Part shown: positions 1-9,498 of the stretch, piece by piece | Layout of the letters: every line of letters begins with the position of its first letter | Position numbering within the stretch: the stretch's first letter is position 1 | Origin: Dolichospermum sp. UHCC 0259 | GTDB taxonomy: Bacteria; Cyanobacteriota; Cyanobacteriia; Cyanobacteriales; Nostocaceae | Direction of reading: 5' to 3' | Length of the DNA stretch: 47,681 nt | Assembly (NCBI RefSeq): GCF_009711935.1 | Contig: NZ_VIKX01000166.1 | Location: 1-47,681 of the forward strand | Made by a program: the position numbers and the translations under genes | The notes under the pieces: model-generated | Seen by the model: only the letters and a program-made list of their open reading frames with translations | Databases searched by the model: none | Told to the model about the DNA's origin: nothing

Positions 1-97
1 TTTTCTCCATAAAAGAGGCGCAAGAGCCAGAAATTCATTGTCATTGAACATGAATTAATGAGCAAGATTAACTTTAATAATTAACTTTAATGAAGAC

Positions 98-259
98 AAT
101 TAGGGTTTGCTGAAAAAGGGTAGAAGTTATCACAGATTGTACATCAATAAGGTGCAAGGTTCTGGCTAGGAGAGGTTTACAAAAGAAAGTATTTTTGTTT
201 GACGGATAAGAAAAATTCCCTCTATCATCACGAAAAAACTTATTCAGCAAACCCTAATT
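98..259. repeat. MITE-like element with 17-bp inverted ends
   Basis: The ends are perfect 17-bp inverted repeats: AATTAGGGTTTGCTGAA at 98-114 and its reverse complement at 243-259. The 128-bp interior has no useful ORF, so this looks like a non-autonomous (MITE-like) element or a deleted insertion sequence. The rest of the gene-free stretch 1-397 holds a short repeated motif (AACTTTAA, around 70-90) and nothing else I recognise. No clear target-site duplication can be separated from the AT-rich flanks. Confidence 0.6.
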
Positions 260-397
260 AATGATAGACAAAAGGCTTATATTTTCCTCCTGCTTCTCCT
301 AGTTTCGGGTATCTTCACTTTCGGGTGATAGCATGAATTAATCATGAAACTCCGCCCACAACAGGTTTTTATTCCTGACTCCTATTATAACAGGCTA

Positions 398-736
398 CTA
401 GGAAAATGCTGAAAGTAAAATTAGCGCGGCGATCGCTAGAACAATCCCGCCAATTTCATAAGCATTTAGAGTTTCCTGAAAAAAAATAACACCTACAAAT
501 GCTAGTAATAAAACTGTAGAAACGGAATAAACTACGCCTAATGTGGCTAGTTTCATGTGTTTCATTACATATACCCATCCAAAAGCGGTAGAAGCTAGAA
601 TAAGCGCCCCAATAAAAAACCAACTTGTTTTTAATGAGATTTCATTGTTACTAGCAACTTTCAGAAAGTAATCACCAATAACACCAAGTGAGCTTAAAGC
701 AATCACGGCTAAAACAGCTATACCTGTTTGGTTCAT
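398..736 (-). CDS. Small SMR/EamA-like membrane transporter
   Basis: This is a 112-residue protein made almost entirely of four hydrophobic segments, the size and layout of small multidrug resistance or half-size EamA (drug/metabolite) transporters. The second half (FGWVYVMKHMKLATLGVVYS, then a glycine-rich last helix) fits that superfamily. I start it at the ATG at 736 (MNQTGIAVLAV), because the open frame further upstream encodes a polar, non-conserved stretch. Such proteins usually work as dimers in the inner membrane; the substrate cannot be told from the sequence. It diverges from recO across about 110 bp, which should hold both promoters. The family is likely, the function is inference. 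Confidence 0.75.
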   Translation of the reverse strand: MNQTGIAVLAVIALSSLGVIGDYFLKVASNNEISLKTSWFFIGALILASTAFGWVYVMKHMKLATLGVVYSVSTVLLLAFVGVIFFQETLNAYEIGGIVLAIAALILLSAFS

Positions 737-847
737 AAGATTGGGACAATTGGAAATTAAGTGCTGTTGGCATCGGATGTTTATATAGTATACCAGTTTT
801 TTACTTAAATGAGTATCATTGAAATTAGGGTGGTTGAAAGCAGGGAA

Positions 848-1777
848 ATGAGCAAAACCTATAAAGCAACTGGTATTAATCTCAAGGCGCAAGCATTGGG
901 TGAATCTGATAAAATAGTTACAATTTTAACTCAAGAATTTGGGTTAATTCGGGCAGTTGCGACGGGAGTGCGGAAACAAAACTCCAGCTTGGGAGGGAGA
1001 ATGGGGATGTTTGTGATTAATGAATTACTCATCTCCCAAGGACGAAATCTCGATAGAATTACTCAAGCAGAAACTATCAAAACTTATCCGGGTTTATCTA
1101 AGGATTTGGGTAAATTAGCGGCTAGTCAGTATTTAGCGGAAATAGTTTTGTGTCAAGCGTTAAGCGAACAACCGCAAACAGAACTTTATGAGTTATTTAA
1201 TGAGCATCTGCAACGGCTAGAGGATATATCCAAAGCAGAACTAAATTGTGTAGTTGCTTATTTAGTGCAGGGTGTGTTTCAACTTTTATCCTTAGCGGGA
1301 CTAACACCACAAGTAGAGTCTTGTTGTTTAAGCCAACGGCTTTTAACCCCAGACTGGACAAATCCTCATTGGCAAGTTGGATTTAGCATCCCTTCTGGTG
1401 GCATAATTTGTTTAGACGCTTGGAAAACCTTGCGAACAGAAATAGAGCAGGAGAAACGGGAAAAGAGGGAAATGGAGGAAAAAAGTCAGACAAATGTTTC
1501 CCATTCCCAGTTTTCAGGCTCTAACCCTAGCTACGAAACAGTTTTTCACCAGCAGGAGTTACCAATTATTTCTCGTCGGTTAAATGGGAAACAACTGGTT
1601 ATGCTTCAACATCTGTCGGAAACAGAGATAATACAAATAGATGTAGCCGACTATTCTGGATGGTTAGCTGTTGAGCAAATTTTACGCCAGTATGTTCAGT
1701 ATCATTTAGGACAACCTATTCGCTCTGCCACTTTGATTGACTCCTATTTTGCCGCCAACCATGATGCAATCGTCTGA
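848..1777 (+). CDS. recO: DNA repair protein RecO
   Basis: RecO helps load RecA onto SSB-coated single-stranded DNA in the RecF pathway. The N-terminal OB-fold region is clear ([20 protein letters not shown], then [12 protein letters not shown]), followed by the helical domain ([17 protein letters not shown]). I chose the ATG at 848 because this is where cyanobacterial RecO proteins begin and it has an AGGGA-like ribosome site just upstream; an in-frame ATG at 809 adds 13 unlikely residues. The protein is 309 residues. The region around residues 200-235 is a low-complexity charged insert ([13 protein letters not shown]). Only remnants of a C-terminal zinc-finger region are visible. Its end overlaps the start of the MFS gene, which suggests co-transcription. 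Confidence 0.93.
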   Translation: MSKTYKATGINLKAQALGESDKIVTILTQEFGLIRAVATGVRKQNSSLGGRMGMFVINELLISQGRNLDRITQAETIKTYPGLSKDLGKLAASQYLAEIVLCQALSEQPQTELYELFNEHLQRLEDISKAELNCVVAYLVQGVFQLLSLAGLTPQVESCCLSQRLLTPDWTNPHWQVGFSIPSGGIICLDAWKTLRTEIEQEKREKREMEEKSQTNVSHSQFSGSNPSYETVFHQQELPIISRRLNGKQLVMLQHLSETEIIQIDVADYSGWLAVEQILRQYVQYHLGQPIRSATLIDSYFAANHDAIV

Positions 1778-3368
1778 TTTAGATAAAAAAAGCCGAACTC
1801 ACTCACCTAGCGACGCTAAAAAAAAGCATAAAGCATTAGATCATAATGTTGCTGCTGTTCCTACACTTAGTCATATTCATAGTCCAGAAATGTCACTCAA
1901 AGATGTTTCTGAAGATGGGAATTGTCCAGCAGAAATTCCATTAACCGATATTTCTCCAGCCTCAGAAATCAAATCTGATCCATTATTAATAGGTACGGAA
2001 TCGAATGGTAAATTAACGCCGGAAACATTGCCATTAATAGATGCCGATTCTGGAGGTACGGATTCTGCAAATAATCAACAGGCGGGGTTTTTACCTGTAT
2101 TAAAAAACCCTAATTTTCTCGCCCTTTGGGCGGGTCAAGTTTTCTGTCAATTAGCTGATAAGGTTTATTTGGTATTGATGATTGCTTTGATTAATAGTCA
2201 GTTTCAAGCTAGTGATCAAAGTATTAGTGGTTGGGTTTCGGCTTTAATGATGGCGTTTACAATTCCTGCCGTATTATTTGGTTCTGTAGCGGGGGTATTT
2301 GTAGATCGTTGGTCAAAAAAAGTTGTTTTGGTAGCATCAAATATTTGGCGTGGTATTCTGGTTTTACTGATTCCTACCCTGTTATGGTTAACCCATGATT
2401 GGCGGCCTGTGGGTGTTTTACCGGTGGGTTTTCTGATTATTTTAGGTGTGACTTTTTTGGTTTCTACCCTAACACAATTTTTTGCGCCGGCAGAACAATC
2501 GGCTATTCCTTTAATAGTGAAAGAACAGGATTTGCTTTCGGCTAATTCTCTCTATACAACGACAATGATGGCTTCGGTGATTGTGGGTTTTGCGGTAGGA
2601 GAACCGGTTTTGGCATTAGCAGATGGACTGTGGACGCAGTTAGGTGGTGGTGGGGGATTGGGTAAAGAAATTTTGGTGGGTGGTAGTTATGCGATCGCTG
2701 GGTTAATATTATTTCTACTGCGAACTAACGAAAAACCCCATCCCCCGGAAACAGAATTTCCTCATGTTTTCTCCGACTTGCGCGACGGGTTACGTTACCT
2801 TCAAAAAAATCATCGTATCCGCAACGCTTTATTACAACTAATTATCTTATTTTCTGTCTTTGCAGCCCTCACCGTTCTTGCAGTTCGTATGGCAGAAATT
2901 ATTCCCAATATGAAAGCCTCTCAATTCGGTTTTTTATTAGCATCTGCTGGTGTTGGTATTACGATTGGGGCAACAATTCTCGGACAATTTGGACAACGCT
3001 TTTCCTATAAACAACTGAGTTTTTGGGGTTGTCTAGGTATGGCAGGATCTTTAATTGGTTTATCACTGTTCACCACGCAACTTTTACCCGTGCTGCTGTT
3101 TATAGCTTTGTTGGGAATATTTGGGGCTTTGGTGGGTATCCCTATGCAAACTGCAATCCAAACCGAAACACCTCCAGATATGCGAGGTAAGGTATTTGGA
3201 CTGCAAAATAACGTGATTAATATTGCCCTTTCTCTCCCCTTGGCTTTAGCTGGTGTGGCGGAAACTTTTATCGGCTTAAAAGCAGTATTTTTTACCTTAG
3301 CTGCGATCGTCTTAGTTGGTGGTCTCTTTACTTGGTATAATTCTGGTGAGTCCTCAGATGGCAAATAG
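1761..3368 (+). CDS. MFS transporter with long N-terminal extension
   Basis: This is a major facilitator superfamily permease of about 535 residues, of the MFS_3/EntS-like type. It has about 12 membrane segments starting near residue 110 and the loop motif [13 protein letters not shown] between helices 2 and 3, with a related motif (MRGKVFGL) in the second half. The first ~110 residues are polar, rich in Ser/Asp/Pro and probably disordered. The start is placed at the paired ATGATG at 1761-1766, which overlaps the recO stop; an ATG at 1737 is also in frame. Overlap with recO implies translational coupling. The substrate is unknown. Confidence 0.85.
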   Translation: MMQSSDLDKKSRTHSPSDAKKKHKALDHNVAAVPTLSHIHSPEMSLKDVSEDGNCPAEIPLTDISPASEIKSDPLLIGTESNGKLTPETLPLIDADSGGTDSANNQQAGFLPVLKNPNFLALWAGQVFCQLADKVYLVLMIALINSQFQASDQSISGWVSALMMAFTIPAVLFGSVAGVFVDRWSKKVVLVASNIWRGILVLLIPTLLWLTHDWRPVGVLPVGFLIILGVTFLVSTLTQFFAPAEQSAIPLIVKEQDLLSANSLYTTTMMASVIVGFAVGEPVLALADGLWTQLGGGGGLGKEILVGGSYAIAGLILFLLRTNEKPHPPETEFPHVFSDLRDGLRYLQKNHRIRNALLQLIILFSVFAALTVLAVRMAEIIPNMKASQFGFLLASAGVGITIGATILGQFGQRFSYKQLSFWGCLGMAGSLIGLSLFTTQLLPVLLFIALLGIFGALVGIPMQTAIQTETPPDMRGKVFGLQNNVINIALSLPLALAGVAETFIGLKAVFFTLAAIVLVGGLFTWYNSGESSDGK

Positions 3369-3411
3369 CCAAAAACTGCATCAAACTATTGGGTTTCGTG
3401 CTAAACTTAAT

Positions 3412-3437
3412 CCAGCAAGATGCAAAATACTTGCTGG
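3412..3437. repeat. Hairpin after the MFS gene
   Basis: A perfect 8-bp stem, CCAGCAAG / CTTGCTGG, encloses a 10-base loop just after the MFS stop codon. There is no T-run on either side, so it is not a standard intrinsic terminator, but it may protect or end the recO-MFS transcript. The remainder of the gap to 3658 is AT-rich with no recognisable gene. Confidence 0.4.
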
Positions 3438-3658
3438 GAATCAACCAAATAATCAGCATATTAATTTGTAATCAAGTTAAAAACTTTATAAATTATTAGC
3501 ATTATCAATAAGGCTATTGATTGTTTAATTGCCCAGATTATTTAGGTTTTAAAGTTAGAGATATCTGAGTTTTTGTGAATACCAAAAATTCAGCTATAAC
3601 AACTCCATAATAAAAACAGTATATTTTACCCTCGCTTTTTTTTATAGATAACCGAAGA

Positions 3659-4807
3659 ATGCGTATAGCTTGGATTGGAAAAAAAACACCCTTTTGCGGT
3701 AACGTCACCTACAGTCGAGAAATTACCAACGGATTACTAGACAGGGGACATGAGGTTAGTTTTCTGCACTTTGCCCAAGAAGAAGCGACAACTGACAATT
3801 GGCCTAATTTTCAAGAAGTTCCTTTACCATTTATTTACAAGTCTCAGGTTTACACAATTCCCTCTTTCAAAGCAACTAAGGTTTTGAAAGATTCGCTACG
3901 GGAAATTAAACCGGATATAGTCCACGCTTCTCTGACTCTATCAACTTTAGATTTTGTTCTACCAGAAATTTGCGAAGAGTTAAATTTGCCCCTCATTGCC
4001 ACTTTCCACACTCCATTTGCAGGGAAGGGAGCAAAATTAATATCTAGTACCCAGCTTTTAGCTTATCAACTTTACGCTCCTTTTTTAGATCATTATGATG
4101 GCGTAATTATCTTTTCCCAAATTCAGCGAGAATTATTATCAAGTATGGGTGTGAGGGAAAAAAAGATTGCTGTTATTCCTAATGGTGTAGATCCTGTCAA
4201 GTATTCTCCCGGTGTTTCTCAGGTTAAAGCCGAATTTGGGGCTGAACGTTTGTTTGTTTATCAAGGAAGAATCGCCCAAGAGAAAAACGTCGAATCTCTC
4301 TTGCGGGCTTGGAAGCAGTCAGAGATGGGAGTTAATAGCAAATTATTGATTGTCGGTGATGGTCCATTAAAACCCTCTCTAGAGTCATTTTATGGGCAAG
4401 AACATGGCATCATCTGGTTAGGATTTATCGCCGATGAAAATCGCCGCGTCGAAATTTTACGGGGGGCAGATGTATTTATTTTACCTTCACTGGTAGAGGG
4501 TTTATCCTTATCTTTGTTAGAAGCGATGTCCTGTGGTGTAGCTTGTTTAGCTACTGATGTGGGTGCTGACGGGGAAGTTTTAGAAAAGGGTGCTGGTGTG
4601 GCGATTAATACAAGCAGTGTGCGATCGCAGTTAAAAACCCTCTTACCACTATGCCAAGATCATCCAGAGTTAACCACATTATTGGGAGAAAAAGCCAGAA
4701 AGCGAGTATTGGAACGCTATACCCTAAATGGTAATATCACCCAATTAGAAGAACTTTATAGCCAAGTTCTCGCCCAGCGCCCATTAACATTAAGTTGGGG
4801 CATATAG
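3659..4807 (+). CDS. GT4 glycosyltransferase (candidate digalactosyldiacylglycerol synthase DgdA)
   Basis: This 382-residue protein has the GT-B fold of glycosyltransferase family 4: an N-terminal Rossmann domain (MRIAWIGKKTPFCGNVTYSR) and a C-terminal nucleotide-sugar domain with YQGRIAQEKNVESLL, LLIVGDGPLK and the EX7E-type motif PSLVEGLSLSLLEAMSCG. The unusual N-terminus and the HTPFAGKGAKL segment are, from memory, like the highly conserved cyanobacterial protein known in Synechocystis as DgdA, which galactosylates MGDG to DGDG for thylakoid membranes. That assignment is recollection, so no symbol is given; GT4 membership is directly visible. The ATG at 3659 is the only sensible start. 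It stands alone, with a REP palindrome touching its stop. Confidence 0.8.
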   Translation: MRIAWIGKKTPFCGNVTYSREITNGLLDRGHEVSFLHFAQEEATTDNWPNFQEVPLPFIYKSQVYTIPSFKATKVLKDSLREIKPDIVHASLTLSTLDFVLPEICEELNLPLIATFHTPFAGKGAKLISSTQLLAYQLYAPFLDHYDGVIIFSQIQRELLSSMGVREKKIAVIPNGVDPVKYSPGVSQVKAEFGAERLFVYQGRIAQEKNVESLLRAWKQSEMGVNSKLLIVGDGPLKPSLESFYGQEHGIIWLGFIADENRRVEILRGADVFILPSLVEGLSLSLLEAMSCGVACLATDVGADGEVLEKGAGVAINTSSVRSQLKTLLPLCQDHPELTTLLGEKARKRVLERYTLNGNITQLEELYSQVLAQRPLTLSWGI

Positions 4808-4833
4808 TAGGGGCGGGGAGACCCCGCCCCTAC
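4807..4833. repeat. REP-like GC-rich palindrome, copy 1
   Basis: The motif GGGGCGGGGAGACCCCGCCCC forms a stem with a short loop in otherwise AT-rich DNA. A second copy lies at 46504-46526, with 23 bp identical between the two. This copy sits directly at the 5' edge of a REP-associated transposase remnant, as expected for REP sequences moved by RAYT enzymes. Confidence 0.75.
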
Positions 4834-5087
4834 GGAAGACGACGGTGGGACAGGTTGTTGCTTATTACAAATATCAAACCACGAAAATTATTAATCAAGT
4901 TGATGATACCCCTGGACTGCGTGTATGGCAACGCAATTATTATGATCGCATTATCCGCCATGAAAAAATTTTAGAACTTGCCCGAAAATATATTTTTCAA
5001 AATCCTTTCCGTTGGGATAAAGATCCTCATCACCCCTGTAAAATGAGTCAAAGCTATTGCAGCAATTCTCATTTTAAGGTTTCATGA
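4833..5087 (+). pseudogene. Remnant of a REP-associated tyrosine transposase (RAYT)
   Basis: The open frame matches only the C-terminal part of the Y1 (IS200-like) transposase family. Visible are VAYYKYQTTKIINQ, then GLRVWQRNYYDRIIRHE with the tyrosine helix region, then the typical end ARKYIFQNPFRWDKD. The N-terminal half with the HUH metal site is missing; the frame begins right at the REP palindrome. The last 10 codons of the present frame come from an inserted MITE (5060-5251); removing it and one target copy gives MSQSY followed by TGA, the probable older stop. It is non-functional as it stands. DNA just after the MITE (5261-5352) is AT-rich, with no gene I can support. Confidence 0.75.
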
Positions 5088-5251
5088 CATTTAAACCCTT
5101 AAATTCAAAAGTGAGAATCACGGATTATACGGATTAAAAGATTACGCGGATTAGGTTATTTGCTATGATAAAAGTTGCTAAAATCCGTGAAATCAGCGCA
5201 ATCCGTCTAATCCGTGATTCAGACCTTATTTTTTCAAAATGAGAATTGCTG
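5060..5251. mobile_element. MITE with 16-bp TIRs and 9-bp target duplication
   Basis: The element is 192 bp long and begins CAGCAATTCTCATTTT (5060-5075). It ends with the exact reverse complement (5236-5251). It is flanked by a perfect 9-bp direct repeat AAGCTATTG (5051-5059 and 5252-5260), which marks it as a real transposition product. The interior holds further inverted copies of an ATCCGT-type motif (around 5113-5130 and 5205-5220), so the whole element is strongly palindromic. It has no coding capacity and would depend on a transposase elsewhere. Confidence 0.85.
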
Positions 5252-5368
5252 AAGCTATTGACACCGACCTAAAAATTTGTTATCATATAACAGACGAGGA
5301 AGAACTATCTTTAGTGCATAAGCGAAATCAACAAAGTATTAAAATAATTTAGCAAATAATGATTTTTT

Positions 5369-5385
5369 GGTGGGCATTGCCCACC
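5369..5385. repeat. Short hairpin GGTGGGCA-T-TGCCCACC
   Basis: A perfect 8-bp stem with a one-base centre lies 8 bp beyond the stop codon of the minus-strand GH57 gene. It has no T-run in the direction of that gene, so it may be a dispersed palindrome, or a weak stabiliser of the mRNA end. Confidence 0.45.
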
Positions 5386-5393
5386 TTGGAAAT

Positions 5394-8039
5394 CTACAGC
5401 AACTTATCCAAATAAGGACTGACATCAACAGCTAATTTTTGTCCCAATTTCAGTAATTGACGACATTGCATAGTTTCCGCTTCACTATCAATACTGGTAA
5501 TTCGTGGCAAGATTTGACTGTGTAAACAACTCCAGTAAAGTTCTTGGGAATGGTTTAAATTAATGCCCAGATGTAATTCATGACCAATATCAATTAATCG
5601 TTCTAAACGTTGAATATCTGCATCTATCTTGCTATTGGCATCATACAATAATTGCCACAATAACCGGACTATTAATTGTTCTAAAATTTGATTACCATCG
5701 GGAATATTTAGTTGACAACGCAGATGTTTAGCTTCAGTAGCGATCGCTTCCAATTCTCCCATAAGATTCCGGCTTAATTGCAAATCAGTAATATCTTGTT
5801 CCAAAGATTTCAACGTTGTTAGACAACGATACCCCAAAGCAATTTCCGCTGCTACCTGTAATTCTCGTGGTACTTCCAAGTCATCCCGATGAAAAGCCAT
5901 AATCACACCGTAATTATCACGATATGCCTGAGTATATAACTGGTCTAATCGTGCCAGTGTATCCTGACTCAACAACCGCATAATCCGGTGACGTTCTTCC
6001 GCAAATAAAGTCTGTAAACTAAAGGTATCGTCCCCAAATAATTGAGTCATCACCAAAATCACATGAGCGACACTAGCCTGTTGTAGGGACGTAAACAGCT
6101 TTTCCTTGATTTGACTATAATTACGTCGTCCGGCAAACTGCTGAATACAACAATGAAAATCCCAACCACCCAAATGCAAAACCGCAAAGACTAAATTTTC
6201 ACTTTCCCAAGTAATATCTGACACTAGCTGCAAATGCCCCACCGCCATAGTTAATGGACCCAAGCTTTGCCTATGATAATCTAATTCATGGGCATTATAG
6301 CAATAAACACGCTGATGATGACTATGGGGATGTTCATCGCTTTGTTGTTGAGGAACAGTATTTTTGTGATGATTAAAGAGGGAAGTAATGGCATAATGGG
6401 CAGCAACTTCTTTAAAGCCAATTTGGGCAGTTAGCACCAATTGACGATATATTTCCGCCCCATGTTTAAACTCTTCCACATTACTAGGAGCTAAACCTAA
6501 ACGTTTAAGAAAACCTTTTTCTAATTGTACACCTGCCACATCTCCTGCTAATTCTAAAGCGCGAGAGGCATAGCGCAAAATCTGTGTTCCCTCTGGACGG
6601 GAAATTTCCTCGAAAAACCAGCCGCAACTGGTGAACATCAGTAAAGAGTGCCGCTGCATTTCCAACAAGCGTAAAGCTTCTACCTGTTCAGCAGCTTGGA
6701 GTTTGCGAGTTTGATGGTGAGATAGAAATCGGTGAATATTAGCGGGAGAGCGATCGCCCATAACATGAATATATTCGTCCCTCGCTTGCCAAGGATCACG
6801 AAACAACGTATTCCCATATTCCTCATAGACATCAATTAACTGATCCCGCAGCCAATTTAACGCATTACGTAACGGTCGTCGCCATTTTTGATGCCACACA
6901 CCCCCTTCACCACCACAACCACAATCATCTTGCCATCTATCCACACCGTGAGCGCAACTCCAAGCCGTCACCGACTTTAATTTTACTTCCCAAGAGGGAG
7001 GATTTAAACTTAAATAATGGGCAAAATTGGTGACAGTCCAACCATGACGGGGAAACTCACCAATAAAGGCATAGGCTAAAGTCTTCTCTGTTCCCTTTTT
7101 GTGATGTCCAAAGGTTTCTCCATCTGTAGCCACAGAAATTAATTGGGACTGACGATGATCTCCACGAATAGCTGCACCAATCCGTCCCGCAAAATGATGG
7201 GAATTGTAAACAACATCACTAAAACCCATATCCCGCGAAATTGGACCATCATAGAAAAAGATATCAATGTAGTCTTTTTTATCAGACTCATCGCTATCCA
7301 AATAACAACGATAAGGACGAGTTGGATCAATTTGATTACCTCCCACCTCATGCCATTGACCACCAGAATCATCTCCTGTGGGGATTGGACGACAACGCTG
7401 GGCTTGAGAAGGGGCTAAAATGATAAATTTAATGTCTTCAGCTACCAATGCCTCTAAGGTGGCATAATCTACGGCTGTTTCCGCCAACCACATTCCTTCA
7501 GGATCACGACCAAAACGAGAACGGAAATCTTCCTTACCCCAGCGAATTTGTGTATGTTTATCCCGTTCATTGGCCAGAGGCAGGATAATGTGATTATAAA
7601 CTTGAGCGATCGCATTGCCATGACCATTGAGGCGATCGCAGCTTTTAGCATCAGCCTCCAAAATCCGCTGATAAACCGACCCATCGTGGCGTTCTAACCA
7701 CGACATCAGCGTTGGACCGATATTAAAACTCATATATTCATAATTATTCACAATCTTCACAACCTCGCCTCGGTCATTTAAGACCCTAGCGAAAGCATTA
7801 GGACGATAGCATTCCCAATGAATCCGCTCATTCCAGTCATGAAAAGGACTAGCGCTAGGTTGACGTTCAATCGCATCAAGATAAGGATTTTCTCTAGGAG
7901 GTTGATAAAAATGACCATGAACCGTCACATAAACACCCTGAGCAGTTTTCAGGGGATCATGTTCAGGACTGGATTTAGCCTCTTGATCTAATGGTAATAT
8001 TGAGTCATAACTACTTGGTATTTCCGCTGCCAAAGTCAT
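5394..8039 (-). CDS. GH57-family / DUF3536 glycoside hydrolase-like protein
   Basis: This 881-residue protein has an N-terminal glycoside hydrolase family 57 barrel (VHGHFYQPPRENPYLD near residue 40, YEYMSFNIGPTLMSWLE near 100, GMWLAETAVDY near 180) and a long helical DUF3536 region in the C-terminal half. GH57 enzymes are retaining alpha-glucan enzymes such as amylases, branching enzymes or 4-alpha-glucanotransferases. The WLAETAVD segment contains the position of the usual GH57 nucleophile glutamate, and SVATDGETFGHHKKG supplies a likely acid region. It probably acts on glycogen or another alpha-glucan in the cytoplasm; there is no signal peptide. The exact reaction of the DUF3536 type is not established. 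It is a single-gene unit with STRR DNA upstream. Confidence 0.85.
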   Translation of the reverse strand: MTLAAEIPSSYDSILPLDQEAKSSPEHDPLKTAQGVYVTVHGHFYQPPRENPYLDAIERQPSASPFHDWNERIHWECYRPNAFARVLNDRGEVVKIVNNYEYMSFNIGPTLMSWLERHDGSVYQRILEADAKSCDRLNGHGNAIAQVYNHIILPLANERDKHTQIRWGKEDFRSRFGRDPEGMWLAETAVDYATLEALVAEDIKFIILAPSQAQRCRPIPTGDDSGGQWHEVGGNQIDPTRPYRCYLDSDESDKKDYIDIFFYDGPISRDMGFSDVVYNSHHFAGRIGAAIRGDHRQSQLISVATDGETFGHHKKGTEKTLAYAFIGEFPRHGWTVTNFAHYLSLNPPSWEVKLKSVTAWSCAHGVDRWQDDCGCGGEGGVWHQKWRRPLRNALNWLRDQLIDVYEEYGNTLFRDPWQARDEYIHVMGDRSPANIHRFLSHHQTRKLQAAEQVEALRLLEMQRHSLLMFTSCGWFFEEISRPEGTQILRYASRALELAGDVAGVQLEKGFLKRLGLAPSNVEEFKHGAEIYRQLVLTAQIGFKEVAAHYAITSLFNHHKNTVPQQQSDEHPHSHHQRVYCYNAHELDYHRQSLGPLTMAVGHLQLVSDITWESENLVFAVLHLGGWDFHCCIQQFAGRRNYSQIKEKLFTSLQQASVAHVILVMTQLFGDDTFSLQTLFAEERHRIMRLLSQDTLARLDQLYTQAYRDNYGVIMAFHRDDLEVPRELQVAAEIALGYRCLTTLKSLEQDITDLQLSRNLMGELEAIATEAKHLRCQLNIPDGNQILEQLIVRLLWQLLYDANSKIDADIQRLERLIDIGHELHLGINLNHSQELYWSCLHSQILPRITSIDSEAETMQCRQLLKLGQKLAVDVSPYLDKLL

Positions 8040-8123
8040 ATATTTTTATCCAAATAAATGTGTAATTTTGAGGAATATTCCTACTATATCTACCTTTATA
8101 CAATTGTTGTCACTGTGAGGAAT

Positions 8124-8278
8124 AGGAGTCAGGAGTCACCGAGTTAGGAGTTAGGAGTTAGGAGTTAGGAGTTAGGAGTCAGGAGTCAGGAGTCAGGAGA
8201 AAGAATAATAAGGAAGAAGAATAAAATTACCCAATGACAACTGACCAATGACAACTGACCACTGACCACTGACAATGA
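8124..8278. repeat. STRR heptamer tract (AGGAGTT/AGGAGTC, then ACTGACC)
   Basis: About ten imperfect 7-bp units (AGGAGTT or AGGAGTC) run from 8124 to 8198, and a second tract of ACTGACC/CAATGACA units runs from about 8231 to 8278. Such short tandemly repeated repetitive sequences are common between genes in Nostocales. The tract separates two divergent genes, the GH57 gene and the Ca2+/H+ antiporter. Confidence 0.85.
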
Positions 8279-8321
8279 TATTTTAGACATTGTGTAAAAA
8301 TCCCCTAAACTCAAGGTAAAA

Positions 8322-9401
8322 ATGTCAATCAAGAACATTATTTTCACCATTCTGCTCCTATTTATACCCATATCCCTAGCAGCCCACTTTTTAGAATGGG
8401 GAGACCTAATAGTTTTCATCACCGCAGCATTAGCGATTCTCCCCCTAGCCGCGTGGATGGGTACAGCTACCGAAGAAATCACCGTAGTCGTCGGTCCAGG
8501 AATAGGCGGATTTTTAAACGCGACTTTTGGCAATGCCACAGAACTGATTATTGCCTTAGTTGCCCTCAACGCGGGTTTAATAGATGTCGTTAAAGCCAGT
8601 ATCACAGGTTCAATTATCAGTAACTTACTCCTAGTCATGGGCTTATCCATGCTATTAGGAGGAATCCGCTACAAAGAGCAAACATTTGAGTCTGTTGTAG
8701 CGCGAGTAAATGCTTCCTCCATGAACTTAGCGGTAATTGCTATTTTGCTACCAACAGCAATGAACTATACCTCCATAGGTATTAGCGAAGCAACCGTGCA
8801 GAATCTCTCCCTAGCTGTAGCCATCGTCTTAATTTTGGTTTACGGCTTAACACTACTATTTTCCATGAAAACTCATGCTTATTTGTATGAAGTTGGTGTA
8901 GCAGAAACAGAAGAAGACGAAGTTACCCACGAAAAACCAAATGTCTGGTTATGGAGTGGTGTACTTTTAGTTTGTACCCTGTTAGTTGCCTGGGAGTCAG
9001 AATTGCTAGTTGACTCCTTAGAAGTCGCTACATCCAAACTAGGTTTGAGCGCACTATTTACCGGGGTAATTTTAGTTCCCATTATCGGTAACGCTGCTGA
9101 ACACGCCACCGCAGTCACCGTAGCCATGAAAAATAAAATGGATCTGGCTATGTCTGTGGCAGTAGGTTCAAGTATGCAAATTGCCCTGTTTGTTGCCCCA
9201 GTTTTAGTAATTGCCGGTTGGATAGTTGGACAACCAATGGATTTAGATTTTAACCCCTTTGAATTAGTAGCTGTTGCTGTATCAGTTTTAATTGCTAATA
9301 GCATTAGTTCTGATGGTAAATCCAATTGGTTAGAAGGAACATTACTTCTAGCAGCTTATATTGTCTTGGGTTTTGCCTTCTACTTCCATCCAGTTACTTA
9401 A
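8322..9401 (+). CDS. cax: Calcium/proton exchanger (CaCA family)
   Basis: This is a Ca2+/H+ antiporter of 359 residues with about 11 membrane segments. The two inverted alpha-repeats are plain: GNATELIIAL at residues 70-79 and GNAAEHATAV at about 256-265, whose glutamates bind Ca2+ in the exchanger family. The acidic loop between the halves (AETEEDEVTHEK near residue 195) fits the known acidic helix. It exports calcium from the cytoplasm, or into the periplasm, using the proton gradient, and has been linked to salt or alkaline tolerance in cyanobacteria. The ATG at 8322 is the first in frame. A T-tailed hairpin follows at 9472, so it is probably monocistronic. Confidence 0.93.
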   Translation: MSIKNIIFTILLLFIPISLAAHFLEWGDLIVFITAALAILPLAAWMGTATEEITVVVGPGIGGFLNATFGNATELIIALVALNAGLIDVVKASITGSIISNLLLVMGLSMLLGGIRYKEQTFESVVARVNASSMNLAVIAILLPTAMNYTSIGISEATVQNLSLAVAIVLILVYGLTLLFSMKTHAYLYEVGVAETEEDEVTHEKPNVWLWSGVLLVCTLLVAWESELLVDSLEVATSKLGLSALFTGVILVPIIGNAAEHATAVTVAMKNKMDLAMSVAVGSSMQIALFVAPVLVIAGWIVGQPMDLDFNPFELVAVAVSVLIANSISSDGKSNWLEGTLLLAAYIVLGFAFYFHPVT

Positions 9402-9471
9402 TGGTATGAGTTAATTACACCATGCCACCGTGCTGACAAATACCGCAACAAATTTATTCAAGATTTGATAT

Positions 9472-9498
9472 TCCCAATCTCATCAATTGGGATTTTTT
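9472..9498 (+). terminator. Intrinsic terminator of the Ca2+/H+ antiporter gene
   Basis: TCCCAAT (9472-9478) pairs with ATTGGGA (9486-9492) and is followed at once by six T residues. It lies 70 bp after the antiporter stop codon on the same strand. Confidence 0.75.

Noticed and set aside
5239-5352. Small plus-strand ORF from the ATG inside the MITE end (37 codons)
   Set aside because: Its start lies in the inserted element and the peptide matches nothing; it was most likely created by the insertion.
8123-8278. Possible CRISPR array
   Set aside because: Units are 7 bp, contiguous and without spacers; this is an STRR tract.
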